A program made the position numbers and the translations under genes. From the NCBI GenBank assembly GCA_031267115.1, contig JAIRZS010000372.1:1-20730 (forward strand): a stretch of 20,730 nucleotides of DNA. The letters are read 5' to 3'. Below are positions 13,802 to 20,339 of the stretch, piece after piece. Source of the stretch: Treponema sp. GTDB taxonomy: Bacteria > Spirochaetota > Spirochaetia > Treponematales > Breznakiellaceae. Every line of letters starts with the position of its first letter. Within the stretch, counting starts at the first letter, position 1. The notes beneath the pieces were generated by a model. It was not told the DNA's origin. It ran no database searches and saw nothing but the letters and a program-made list of their open reading frames with translations.

Positions 13802-14665
13802 CTATTCGAAAAAGATGCCGCCGTAATAGACGGTCTTGTTGTCTTCCCCTCTTGTTTTAACCAGCGAGCAGGGTATCAGCCTGCCTTTCCGGCCTTCCAA
13901 AAGCCCGCTTTCCAGAAGAGCCGCCGCCGAGGGGCTCCCGCAGGAATTGATTTCCCCCCGCTCAACCGCCCGCAGGAAATCCCCCCCCCTCTTTTCGATC
14001 AGCATTTTGACGCATGCCTCCGCTCCGGAGAGGGCGGTGTTTTCGTCATCGTAGTTTGATACATTTGCCGAAACTACAAACAACGTTGAATCGAGCCGGG
14101 ATTCAAAGACGAGCTTTAGGGCCTGGGCGAGGCCCGAAACCAGGATAGAGAGGGAAGCGCCGGGACCGGCCCCCATGAGCACCGGGACTATTGCCGCGCC
14201 GGGAAAACAGTATTTAACAAAGGGAAGCTGCACCTCGATGGTATGCTCGCTCAGATGGGGAATATCGTTGATCATAAAAAGAGTGCTGCACGAGGCGAGT
14301 TCCGAACCAAGCTCCGAATCAACCAGGATCTCTCCAAGGGGCGTTTCAAAGTAATCCGATTCGGAGAGGAAGAGTCCCGTTATACCGTATTCGTGAATGC
14401 CCCCTAACAGAACTACCGTTTGCGCCGCTGTTTTCGAAAAATTCCTCTTTGTCCTTCCCGCGGCGGCGGCGAACACAGCCCCCGCGACTGCCCCGGATAT
14501 ATCCCATGCCCCCTGGGGCGAGATAATCGCCAGGGCGTTTCCTCCTGTACCGTTCTTCAAACCAAAAAATTTAAGCTGGTCTTCTATCGCAATTTTGTTA
14601 TCGGGATAAAACAGCCCGGCGCCTATAGGGGGTCTGCCTCTGCCGGAAAACCCGCTTGCATCCAT
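13802..14665 (-). CDS. Memo-family (AmmeMemoRadiSam system protein B) homologue with altered metal site
   Basis: A 287-residue Memo-family protein. Family landmarks are RPPIGAGLFYP near the N-terminus, ETPLGEILVD (107-116), PHLSEHTIEVQLPFV (136-150) and SCGSPSAA (241-247). In typical members the metal site uses His residues in PHAGY, in the GPSHH-like loop and in SSDxSHY, plus a Cys near the C-terminus. Here the first motif reads SPQGAWDIS (Q51) and the third SANVSNYD (N204), so two His are replaced, while H91 and C242 remain. The fold seems intact but the metal chemistry may be lost or changed. The usual radical-SAM and AMMECR1 partners are absent from the window. No Shine-Dalgarno sequence precedes the ATG. 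Confidence 0.85.
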   Translation of the reverse strand: MDASGFSGRGRPPIGAGLFYPDNKIAIEDQLKFFGLKNGTGGNALAIISPQGAWDISGAVAGAVFAAAAGRTKRNFSKTAAQTVVLLGGIHEYGITGLFLSESDYFETPLGEILVDSELGSELASCSTLFMINDIPHLSEHTIEVQLPFVKYCFPGAAIVPVLMGAGPGASLSILVSGLAQALKLVFESRLDSTLFVVSANVSNYDDENTALSGAEACVKMLIEKRGGDFLRAVERGEINSCGSPSAAALLESGLLEGRKGRLIPCSLVKTRGEDNKTVYYGGIFFE

Positions 14666-14671
14666 GCCTTA

Positions 14672-14700
14672 ATTTTAAGCTTCCGGACCGGCCAATGCAA
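14672..14700 (-). promoter_or_regulatory. Candidate promoter of the Memo-family gene
   Basis: On the minus strand TTGCAT (14700-14695) and TAAAAT (14677-14672) are separated by 17 nt. The -10 is 5/6, the -35 only 3/6. The ATG at 14665 begins 6 nt after the -10 box, so the transcript would start at or beside the initiation codon. Confidence 0.35.
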
Positions 14701-14761
14701 GTTTTTACCGGTTTTTTGCCCTTTTTTACGGAAACAGCCGTTTTTACAGGAAAATCCCCGG

Positions 14762-14810
14762 GTCCGGGTAATTTTACCCACAGCCCTGGAACATTTATAT
14801 TCGGGTAATT
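14762..14810. repeat. CGGGTAATT motif cluster between the Memo and hemerythrin genes
   Basis: GTCCGGGTAATT occurs at 14762-14773 and runs into the dyad GGGTAATTTTACCC (14766-14779). CGGGTAATT recurs at 14802-14810. Further copies lie inside the hemerythrin gene (15036-15047) and, inverted, upstream of it (15304-15312). These could be binding sites for an unknown regulator. No protein-coding region was seen in 14666-14846. Confidence 0.3.
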
Positions 14811-14846
14811 GGAAGGGGCGTTGTTTAATGGTTTAATATGGCCGGA

Positions 14847-15254
14847 TCAGCCTTTTTCCCGGATATAGGCGGCGAATTTTTTATCCTGGATCTTGATGTG
14901 GTTTACCAGCCAGTCGCCGAACTTCTTGCAGAGCTCGTCCACCAGCGCTTTGGAACTCCCCTTGAGGATAAGCTGGTGGGACAGGTCCCGGACGGTGGCC
15001 TTGAACTCTTCGTGGTACTTTACGTGGTTTTGATAGTCCGGGTAATTGTACTTCTGCTGGAGCGCCTGTTCATCAAAGAAGTGCTTAATCGTGTAATCGG
15101 TAAGGAAATCCAGGCTCTTTTTTATGTCCGCCTCGCCCTTGCCCGATTCGGCTGTCTCCAGCAGATTGTTTACCGCCGCAAAAAGGTTTTTATGCTGGTC
15201 ATCAATCGTCTTCTGCCCTGTAAGCAGACTGTCGTCCCACTCATATTTTGCCAT
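14847..15254 (-). CDS. Bacteriohemerythrin
   Basis: A 135-residue single-domain hemerythrin with a non-haem di-iron oxygen-binding site, probably soluble and used for oxygen carriage or sensing in an anaerobe. All seven iron ligands can be placed: H21 (TIDDQHKNL), H58 and E62 (KHFFDEQ), H77 and H81 (NHVKYHEEF), and H119 and D124 (NHIKIQDKKF). The N-terminal YEWDDSLLTG is also typical. No signalling domain is attached. AAGGAGG stands 5 nt before the ATG, a strong ribosome binding site. It is transcribed away from the repeat-rich spacer and precedes the Memo gene on the same strand, separated by 181 nt. Confidence 0.95.
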   Translation of the reverse strand: MAKYEWDDSLLTGQKTIDDQHKNLFAAVNNLLETAESGKGEADIKKSLDFLTDYTIKHFFDEQALQQKYNYPDYQNHVKYHEEFKATVRDLSHQLILKGSSKALVDELCKKFGDWLVNHIKIQDKKFAAYIREKG

Positions 15255-15315
15255 GGGAACCTCCTTGGTTTTTCAGAGCCGCCTGCCGGCAGACTCCGAT
15301 AGTAATTACCCGGGA

Positions 15316-15375
15316 GGGGGGCCTGTTACCAAAAGGCGGGGCGGCATAAAAGGGCCGCCGTCCGGCCCCCCTGCG
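15316..15375. repeat. Spacer element copy 1 (GGGGGGCCTGTTACC ... GTCCGGCCCCCC)
   Basis: It begins GGGGGGCCTGTTACC (15316-15330) and ends with GTCCGGCCCCCCTGCG (15360-15375). The G-run and C-run can pair, and an inner GGCGG/CCGCC stem lies between them. A related element with the same ends is at 20167-20230. The 569-nt gap 15255-15823 contains this element, a hairpin CCGCCC-TGCGCC-GGGCGG just after it, an orphan promoter-like pair, one TTCGACTTCG repeat and a GC-rich hairpin series; no gene was recognised. Confidence 0.6.
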
Positions 15376-15445
15376 CTCCAGCCCCGCACTCCGTTTGGTC
15401 TTCCGCTACCCCCCCGCCCTGCGCCGGGCGGCCGGCCAATTATCT

Positions 15446-15474
15446 TTGACAACGATAAAACAAACGCATTTAAA
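15446..15474 (+). promoter_or_regulatory. Orphan promoter-like sequence pointing rightward
   Basis: A perfect TTGACA (15446-15451) is followed after 17 nt by TTTAAA (15469-15474). No plus-strand gene follows. Downstream are two small hairpins, CCCGC-AAA-GCGGG near 15485-15500 and CGAACC-GAA-GGTTCG near 15533-15547, so a small RNA antisense to the potD 3' region is conceivable. Chance occurrence is equally possible. Confidence 0.25.
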
Positions 15475-15602
15475 GATCAAGCCCCCCGCAAAGCGGGTAC
15501 TTATATTTCCGGATTTACCGCTAAGTCAGATCGAACCGAAGGTTCGTAGTCAAAGAAGTGGAAGAAAGAGGTCAAAGAAAAGACTTCGGAGCAAGAACTT
15601 AT

Positions 15603-15627
15603 TCGACTTTTTCGACTTCGTGGTAAA
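15603..15627 (+). repeat. TTCGACTTCG intergenic repeat, isolated copy
   Basis: The sequence ending CGACTTCGTGGTAAA (15613-15627) with its ATTCGACTTTT lead-in is the same repeat family as the four copies at 20340-20539. The copy at 20340 matches it in reverse orientation, including the AATAAGT flank. Confidence 0.6.
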
Positions 15628-15705
15628 GAATTAGCCACGGGATCTGCGGAAGGGGCGCCAGCCGCGCAAGGGATAGGAGGGGTGCCGGCCCGGAGGGACG
15701 GCAGA

Positions 15706-15801
15706 CCCGGCGCGGAGCGCCGGGGCCGGAGCGGGCGGGGACCCGCGCAGCCCCGTATAGCCCGGTCCGGCCGCGTTGGACCGGAGGTCCGGCGCGGCCG
15801 G
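15706..15801. repeat. Series of GC-rich hairpins downstream of potD
   Basis: CCCGGCGC-GGA-GCGCCGGG (15706-15724) is a perfect 8-bp stem. GCGGG/CCCGC follows near 15731-15746. The compound stem CCGGCCGCG (15767-15775) / CGCGGCCGG (15793-15801) encloses GGACC-GGA-GGTCC (15778-15790). The last stem lies 23 nt beyond the potD stop and could stabilise or terminate that mRNA, but no U-tract accompanies it. GGA triloops recur. Confidence 0.55.
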
Positions 15802-15823
15802 ATGCGCCCTGTTCCCGGAAGAA

Positions 15824-16912
15824 CTACTCGGACAGTCCCGTCGCTTCCCGGAAGGCGGTCCAGACGCGGGCGTGCTCCTCTTCCGCCGCCTCGTTGATGT
15901 TGCCGATCATTTCCATGTCTACGTTAAAGCCCTCGGGCAGGGTAAGGAATTCCTTGTACTCCCCGCCGATAAGGGGTTCCGAAGCGGAGAAGGTACAGTA
16001 GTAGCCCAGATATTCAAAGCACTCGGCCCCCCTCTGCGGGTCCAGTATGTAGGCCAGGAAGGCATAAGCCGCGTCGGGATTGGGCGCCTTGCTGGGAATA
16101 AAACTGCCCATAATACCGTAGCCTATGCCCTCGGAGGGAAAGACCACTTCCAGAGAAGGGTCCTCCATTTTTGCCGCGGTTACCTGGGATGTATACATAA
16201 CCGCCGCCGCGATTTCCCCGGAGATAAGATCGTTTTCCAGGCTGTCGTCCTTGATGAGCCGGATATTCGGCGCCAGGCCAAGCAGCCTTTGGCCCGCGGC
16301 GCGGATGTCGTCCATGCTTTCGGTGTTGTAGCTCTTGCCCAGCACCTTAAGCGCCATTCCGTTAATCACCCGGTAGTTCGCGATGGTCCCCACTTTTCCC
16401 CTGAGGCTTGAGTCCCAAAGGTCCGCATAACCGGTAATGGTGATGCCGACCTGGGAAGGATCGTACACGATGGTCTGGACCCCGGCGCCGTAGGGCACGG
16501 TGTATTCATCGGAGGGATCGTAGAAGGGTCTAAGATAAACGGGGTTGATATTCCCGTAATTGGGTATTTTGCCTTTGTCCAGTTTTTGCGCCAGCCCTTC
16601 GGCGATTACCGTTTCGATGATATAGTCGTCGGCTATTATAAGATCGTAATCCCCGCCGCCCGCTGTTTCCAGCCTGGAAAGCATTGTCTCGTCAAAATCA
16701 AAATTGACATAGTTGATCCGGTAACCGGTGTCCCTCTCAAAGCCGTCGAGGATTTCCTGGGGAAACATACCCTCCCAGGTATAGAGGGTAAACCGTCTGT
16801 TCTGGGAGGCCTGCGCCTGCCGGTCCTGTGTCTGCCGGGCTTCCCCCCTCCCCTGGTTACAGCTTGCGCATATTATCGCAAGGGGGACAAGTAGCAGCCA
16901 AATTCTTTTCAT
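15824..16912 (-). CDS. potD: Spermidine/putrescine-type ABC transporter substrate-binding lipoprotein
   Basis: A 362-residue PotD-family binding protein. The N-terminus MKRIWLLLVPLAIICASC is a short lipoprotein signal with Cys18 as the likely lipidated residue; the box is relaxed, as in spirochaetes. The mature part starts with FTLYTWEGMFPQEILDGFE and shows DYDLIIADDYIIE, NPVYLRPFYDP, TVPYGAGVQTIVYD, and the C-lobe GYGIMGSFIPSKAPNPDAAYAF. The ATG at 16912 is chosen over an in-frame one at 16945 because AAGGAG is 8 nt upstream and the signal peptide begins there. Polyamine specificity is inferred from family and operon; related receptors bind other small cations. It is the last gene of potABCD. 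Confidence 0.92.
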   Translation of the reverse strand: MKRIWLLLVPLAIICASCNQGRGEARQTQDRQAQASQNRRFTLYTWEGMFPQEILDGFERDTGYRINYVNFDFDETMLSRLETAGGGDYDLIIADDYIIETVIAEGLAQKLDKGKIPNYGNINPVYLRPFYDPSDEYTVPYGAGVQTIVYDPSQVGITITGYADLWDSSLRGKVGTIANYRVINGMALKVLGKSYNTESMDDIRAAGQRLLGLAPNIRLIKDDSLENDLISGEIAAAVMYTSQVTAAKMEDPSLEVVFPSEGIGYGIMGSFIPSKAPNPDAAYAFLAYILDPQRGAECFEYLGYYCTFSASEPLIGGEYKEFLTLPEGFNVDMEMIGNINEAAEEEHARVWTAFREATGLSE

Positions 16913-16951
16913 GGCAATTGCTCCTTTATAATGGTGTATTTGCAATGCTAT

Positions 16952-17755
16952 TTACACGGCTTTTTTTGATTTAGCCCTGGCATTCCGGGGCCGGGAAACG
17001 GCTGCGGAGATCAGGACCAGCGCAATGGTTGCCGCGAACAGCAGGGTACACATGGCATTGGTTTTCGGGGTAACGCCGACTTTCATCTGGGTATAGATTC
17101 TGATGGGAAGCGTGTTGGTGTTTACCCCGGTAACAAAAACGCTTACGATTACATCGTCAAAACTCATGGCAAACGAGATTAGTATGCTTGATACTACGGC
17201 GGGCATGATAAGCGGCAGCGTAATGTCGTAGAAGGCCCGCCATTCTCCCGCGCCCAGATCCTTTGCCGCCTCCACATAGCTCTTGTCGATCCCCTCCAGC
17301 CGGGCCTTTACCATGATGAACGAATAGGGGATGCACATGGCGGTATGCGCGATAACCAGGGTGAGCATGCCGAAGGGAAGGGCCAGAAGCGCGAAAAAGG
17401 CCAGGGACACCATTCCCACGACGATCTCGGGGATCATGATGGGCAGTATGGCTATATAGCTCATTACCCCGGCTCCGGGAAGTTTTGCCCGGCCTAAGCC
17501 TGTGGCCGCCAGGGACCCTATTACCGCGGCGCTTATGCTCGCCGCTACACCCAGGAACACGCTGTTCCACAGGGCGCTCCACATGGCCCGGTCCCTGAAA
17601 AGCTCGGCGTACCAGCGCCAGGAAAAACCGTTCCACACCGAGCTGATCCGGTTCTGGTTAAAGGAATAGACGATTACCAGGGCTATCGGGATATACATGA
17701 TCAGCAGCACCGCGGCAAGGTATGTTTTGGACAGTATTGCCCTTCTCTGCCTCAT
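16952..17755 (-). CDS. potC: Polyamine-type ABC transporter permease PotC
   Basis: A 267-residue inner-membrane permease of the PotC type with about six helices. The cytoplasmic EAA loop, VEAAKDLGAGEWRAFYDITL, contacts the ATPase. The N-terminal AVLLIMYIPIALVIVYSFNQ and SFDDVIVSVFVTGVNTNTLPIRIYTQ are typical of PotC. A basic tail (RPRNARAKSKK) closes the protein. The ATG overlaps the potB stop by 4 nt, and a 39-nt gap with a ribosome binding site separates it from potD. Confidence 0.93.
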   Translation of the reverse strand: MRQRRAILSKTYLAAVLLIMYIPIALVIVYSFNQNRISSVWNGFSWRWYAELFRDRAMWSALWNSVFLGVAASISAAVIGSLAATGLGRAKLPGAGVMSYIAILPIMIPEIVVGMVSLAFFALLALPFGMLTLVIAHTAMCIPYSFIMVKARLEGIDKSYVEAAKDLGAGEWRAFYDITLPLIMPAVVSSILISFAMSFDDVIVSVFVTGVNTNTLPIRIYTQMKVGVTPKTNAMCTLLFAATIALVLISAAVSRPRNARAKSKKAV

Positions 17756-18666
17756 ACAAGCCCCTCAAGTTCCCCGCTGCTCCCGGTAGCCTGGGCCAGC
17801 CTGCGGTAGAGATAGATAAAAAAGGTTGTCATCAGCATCAATACCACGCTCAGGGCCGCCGCGAAAGGCCAGTCGTGGGCCCTCATCAATTGTTCCTGGA
17901 TAAGATTCCCCACCAGCACTACCTTGTTCCCGCCCAGTATGTCGGCAATGAAGAAAAGCCCCATGGAGGGGATAAAGGTAAGTATGATTCCGGAAAAAAG
18001 CCCCGGCATGGTCAGGGGCAGGGTTACGGTCAGGAAGGCCTGGGCGGGGGAGGCCCCCAGGGTACGGGCCGCCTCTACAAGGCCCCAGTCCATTTTTTCG
18101 GCGCTGGTGTACACCGAGTAGATCATGAACGGGAGCAGGGCGTAGATCATGCCGGTTACGACCGCCTGGTAGGTGTAGAGCAGGCGCAGCGGCGCGGCGG
18201 TAAGGCCTATAGCCATGAGGATCCTGTCCAGAATGCCGTTCGCCCGGAAGACGATGATCCACCCGTAGAGGCGCATCAGGGAGCTGGTCCAGAAGGGGAC
18301 GATAAGGATGATCATCACCCTGGCCCGCCAGACAGGTTTGAGCTTTGCCATAAAATAGCCGAAAGGATAGCCGAAGAGTATCACCGCCGCCGTGCTGAAA
18401 AGGGCGAGCCTGAGCGACTGGAGAAAGGTACGGGTATATTCCGGAATACCGATGCGGCTGTAGTTCCGCAGGGTAAGCGGCAGGGACACCCCCCAGACGC
18501 CGTCCCGGCTCAGAAAACTCAGCGCCAGCATGTAGATAAGGGGCCCCAGCACAAAAACCAGGGTAAAGATATACATGGGCAGGGCCATGAGAAATGCCGA
18601 ACGCTTTACCGAGGAATCGGGGGGCGTTTTCCGGGAAGGACCGCCCGCATCCCCCGCCCGGCTCAT
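17752..18666 (-). CDS. potB: Polyamine-type ABC transporter permease PotB
   Basis: A 304-residue inner-membrane permease of the PotB type with about six helices and a polar N-terminal tail of some 25 residues. The EAA loop reads VEAARTLGASPAQAFLTVTL and is followed by IPSMGLFFIADILGG, a PotB signature region. It pairs with PotC to form the translocation channel. The start overlaps the potA stop by 4 nt and the stop overlaps the potC ATG by 4 nt, implying coupled translation. Confidence 0.93.
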   Translation of the reverse strand: MSRAGDAGGPSRKTPPDSSVKRSAFLMALPMYIFTLVFVLGPLIYMLALSFLSRDGVWGVSLPLTLRNYSRIGIPEYTRTFLQSLRLALFSTAAVILFGYPFGYFMAKLKPVWRARVMIILIVPFWTSSLMRLYGWIIVFRANGILDRILMAIGLTAAPLRLLYTYQAVVTGMIYALLPFMIYSVYTSAEKMDWGLVEAARTLGASPAQAFLTVTLPLTMPGLFSGIILTFIPSMGLFFIADILGGNKVVLVGNLIQEQLMRAHDWPFAAALSVVLMLMTTFFIYLYRRLAQATGSSGELEGLV

Positions 18667-19835
18667 AGGGGCCGCTCCTCAAGGTCTACCAGGACGGCAT
18701 ATTCCGGCGCGGCCCAGGTTACCCGCACCAAATCGCCTACGTCCAAAGGCGAATCTATCCCGTGGCAGCTGGCGATAATTTCCTGCCCCCCGTTTGCCGC
18801 GCCTTCGGAATTCCGCAAAACCACCGTGATCCGAAGCTGGCCCCCGGCAAAACTCATGTCGCGTATAATCGCCTTAAGGCCCTCGCCGGATTTTGCCCCG
18901 GCTTCGGGTATCAGATCGATATGCTCGGTCCTGACCGCCGCGGTGACCGGCGCGCCCGGTTTCAGTTTGGCCGCTATTTCCGGGGGCAGGCCGGGCGGAA
19001 CAGCCGCTTTTACCCGGCCCTCGCTCCGTTCGATAATCAAAGCCCTGCCGCTTTCCTCCGAGGCCAGCAATCCGGCGCTCAGGAAGCCGGAGCCTACCTT
19101 GCCCTGGATAATATTGGCGCTTCCTACAAATTTGGCGACAAAACTTGTTTTCGGCTTTTCGTAAAGCTCGATAACCGGGGAAATCTGCTCGAAACGCCCG
19201 TCCCGCATTACCGCGATCCGGTCCGACATGGAAAGGGCCTCTTCCTGATCGTGGGTTATATAGATAAAGGTAATACCAAGCTGTTTTTGGAGCCTTTTGA
19301 GTTCAAGCTGCATCTGCCGGCGAAGCTGCAAGTCGAGGGCGCCCAAAGGCTCGTCCAGGAGCAGGAGCTTGGGCCGGTTTACCATGGCCCGGGCCACCGC
19401 GACCCGCTGCCTCTGCCCCCCGGAAAGCTCTGCGGGCATGCGCTTTTCAAAACCCGAAAGCTGGACCATGGACAGGGCCTCTTCCACAGCCATGCGGATT
19501 TCCGCCTTTGGCCGGCCTTTAAGCCGCAGGCCGTACCCTATATTCGATTCCACGGTCATGTGCGGGAACAGGGCGTAATTCTGGAATACCATGTTCACGT
19601 TCCGCTTGTTAGGCTCGAAGCCGCCGATATCCTGCCCGGCCAGATACACCCTGCCTGAATCGGCGTGCTCAAGCCCGGCGATGATCCTCAGAGTGGTGGT
19701 TTTCCCGCAGCCCGAAGACCCCAGAAGGGTGATAAATTCCCCGGCGTCCACGGAAAGGTCGATCCCTTTTAGCACCTGGGTACTGCCGAAATTCTTCGTT
19801 ACCCTTTCCAGCCGCAGCAGTTCCCGGCTGCTCAT
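18663..19835 (-). CDS. potA: Polyamine-type ABC transporter ATP-binding protein PotA
   Basis: A 390-residue ATPase driving PotBC. Walker A GSSGCGKTT is at 39-47, the Q-loop is Q84, the signature LSGGQRQ is at 136-142, Walker B LLLLDEP has catalytic E161, and the switch His is H194. Residues 240-390 form the TOBE-type regulatory domain. All catalytic residues are present. The ATG at 19835 is preferred over an in-frame TTG at 19859: it has GGAAAG about 9 nt upstream and forms an ATGA overlap with an upstream 29-codon ORF, the same arrangement as potA-potB and potB-potC. It is the first large gene of the operon. Confidence 0.93.
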   Translation of the reverse strand: MSSRELLRLERVTKNFGSTQVLKGIDLSVDAGEFITLLGSSGCGKTTTLRIIAGLEHADSGRVYLAGQDIGGFEPNKRNVNMVFQNYALFPHMTVESNIGYGLRLKGRPKAEIRMAVEEALSMVQLSGFEKRMPAELSGGQRQRVAVARAMVNRPKLLLLDEPLGALDLQLRRQMQLELKRLQKQLGITFIYITHDQEEALSMSDRIAVMRDGRFEQISPVIELYEKPKTSFVAKFVGSANIIQGKVGSGFLSAGLLASEESGRALIIERSEGRVKAAVPPGLPPEIAAKLKPGAPVTAAVRTEHIDLIPEAGAKSGEGLKAIIRDMSFAGGQLRITVVLRNSEGAANGGQEIIASCHGIDSPLDVGDLVRVTWAAPEYAVLVDLEERPL

Positions 19836-19921
19836 GGTTTTTTTCTTTCCAGAGGGCAATCCCGGCCTTTATCGTCCCCGGGATTAAGCGGCAGATGGCC
19901 TTGCCAGTCCATACTCTCCAT
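19832..19921 (-). CDS. 29-residue upstream ORF coupled to potA
   Basis: On the minus strand an ATG at 19921, preceded by TAGGA with 4 nt spacing, opens a 29-codon frame beginning MESMDWQGHLPLNPG and ending ERKKP. Its TGA overlaps the potA ATG as ATGA. It lies inside the roughly 120-nt leader predicted from the promoter at 19963-19991. The peptide is polar and matches nothing I recognise. The arrangement suggests a leader peptide that couples or controls potA translation. It is short, so chance remains possible. Confidence 0.4.
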   Translation of the reverse strand: MESMDWQGHLPLNPGDDKGRDCPLERKKP

Positions 19922-19948
19922 AAAATCCTACCAAAAATAAGGTTTTAC

Positions 19949-19968
19949 TATGCTTCAAAAGAAGCATA
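19949..19968. promoter_or_regulatory. Operator-like palindrome over the pot promoter
   Basis: TATGCTTC (19949-19956) and GAAGCATA (19961-19968) form a perfect 8-bp inverted repeat around AAAA. The right arm contains the whole -10 box of the pot promoter, and the left arm reaches the predicted start site. A repressor bound here would block RNA polymerase. It could also be read as a small hairpin at the very start of the transcript, which fits less well. Confidence 0.5.
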
Positions 19969-19991
19969 TAATTTTTTCTTTTTTGTGTCAA
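19963..19991 (-). promoter_or_regulatory. Sigma-70-type promoter of the pot operon
   Basis: On the minus strand a perfect TTGACA (19991-19986) is followed after 17 nt by TATGCT (19968-19963), 4/6 of the -10 consensus. An A-rich spacer lies between them. The predicted start near 19956 gives a leader of about 120 nt before potA. The gap 19836-20558 otherwise contains only the uORF, repeats and the terminator described separately. Confidence 0.6.
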
Positions 19992-20166
19992 TTCAGGGTA
20001 AATCGGAATTTGGCCGGGCCTTTCCGCCGCCGCGCTGGAAGCCGAACTTCAGGACCGCGGCATCCAGGTCCAGACGAATCCGGTATTTTTGCCTTACCTG
20101 CCGTTTTTAATTCACACAGAAGTTTATGGCTTTTGTACGTCAAATACAAGTAGGCAGGCAGTATAA

Positions 20167-20230
20167 GGGGGGGGCCTGTTACCCGGCGGGCGGCGGCAGA
20201 CTGCCGCGGCCCCTGTCCGTCCCCCCTACG
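20167..20230. repeat. Spacer element copy 2 (GGGGGGGGCCTGTTACC ... GTCCGTCCCCCC)
   Basis: It begins with eight G followed by CCTGTTACC (20167-20183) and ends GTCCGTCCCCCCTACG (20215-20230), matching both ends of the element at 15316-15375 in the same orientation. The inner sequence differs but again contains a short stem (GCGGCAG/CTGCCGC). CTACCCCCC follows both copies further on. Confidence 0.6.
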
Positions 20231-20263
20231 GCCGGGCCCAGGTCCCGGCCTACCCCCCAAAAA

Positions 20264-20322
20264 GGTGCCAGGCACCAAATTTATGGATATTTTTTTATCG
20301 AGAAAAACGGTGCCTAGCACCG
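20264..20322. repeat. Pair of GGTGCC palindromes
   Basis: GGTGCCAGGCACC (20264-20276) and CGGTGCCTAGCACCG (20308-20322) are near-identical palindromes, each followed by AATTT and spaced about 44 nt apart. They are probably copies of a small dispersed intergenic motif; the function is unknown. Confidence 0.55.
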
Positions 20323-20339
20323 AATTTTGCCCCTATATT

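Noticed and set aside
15530..15550. GGTTCG-containing hairpin suggesting a tRNA T-arm
   Set aside because: No acceptor, D-arm or anticodon arm can be placed around it on either strand.
17722..19164. Plus-strand ORF of 480 codons opposite potB and potA
   Set aside because: The translation is rich in His, Gln and Gly without family features, and the minus strand carries intact ABC transporter motifs in the same interval.
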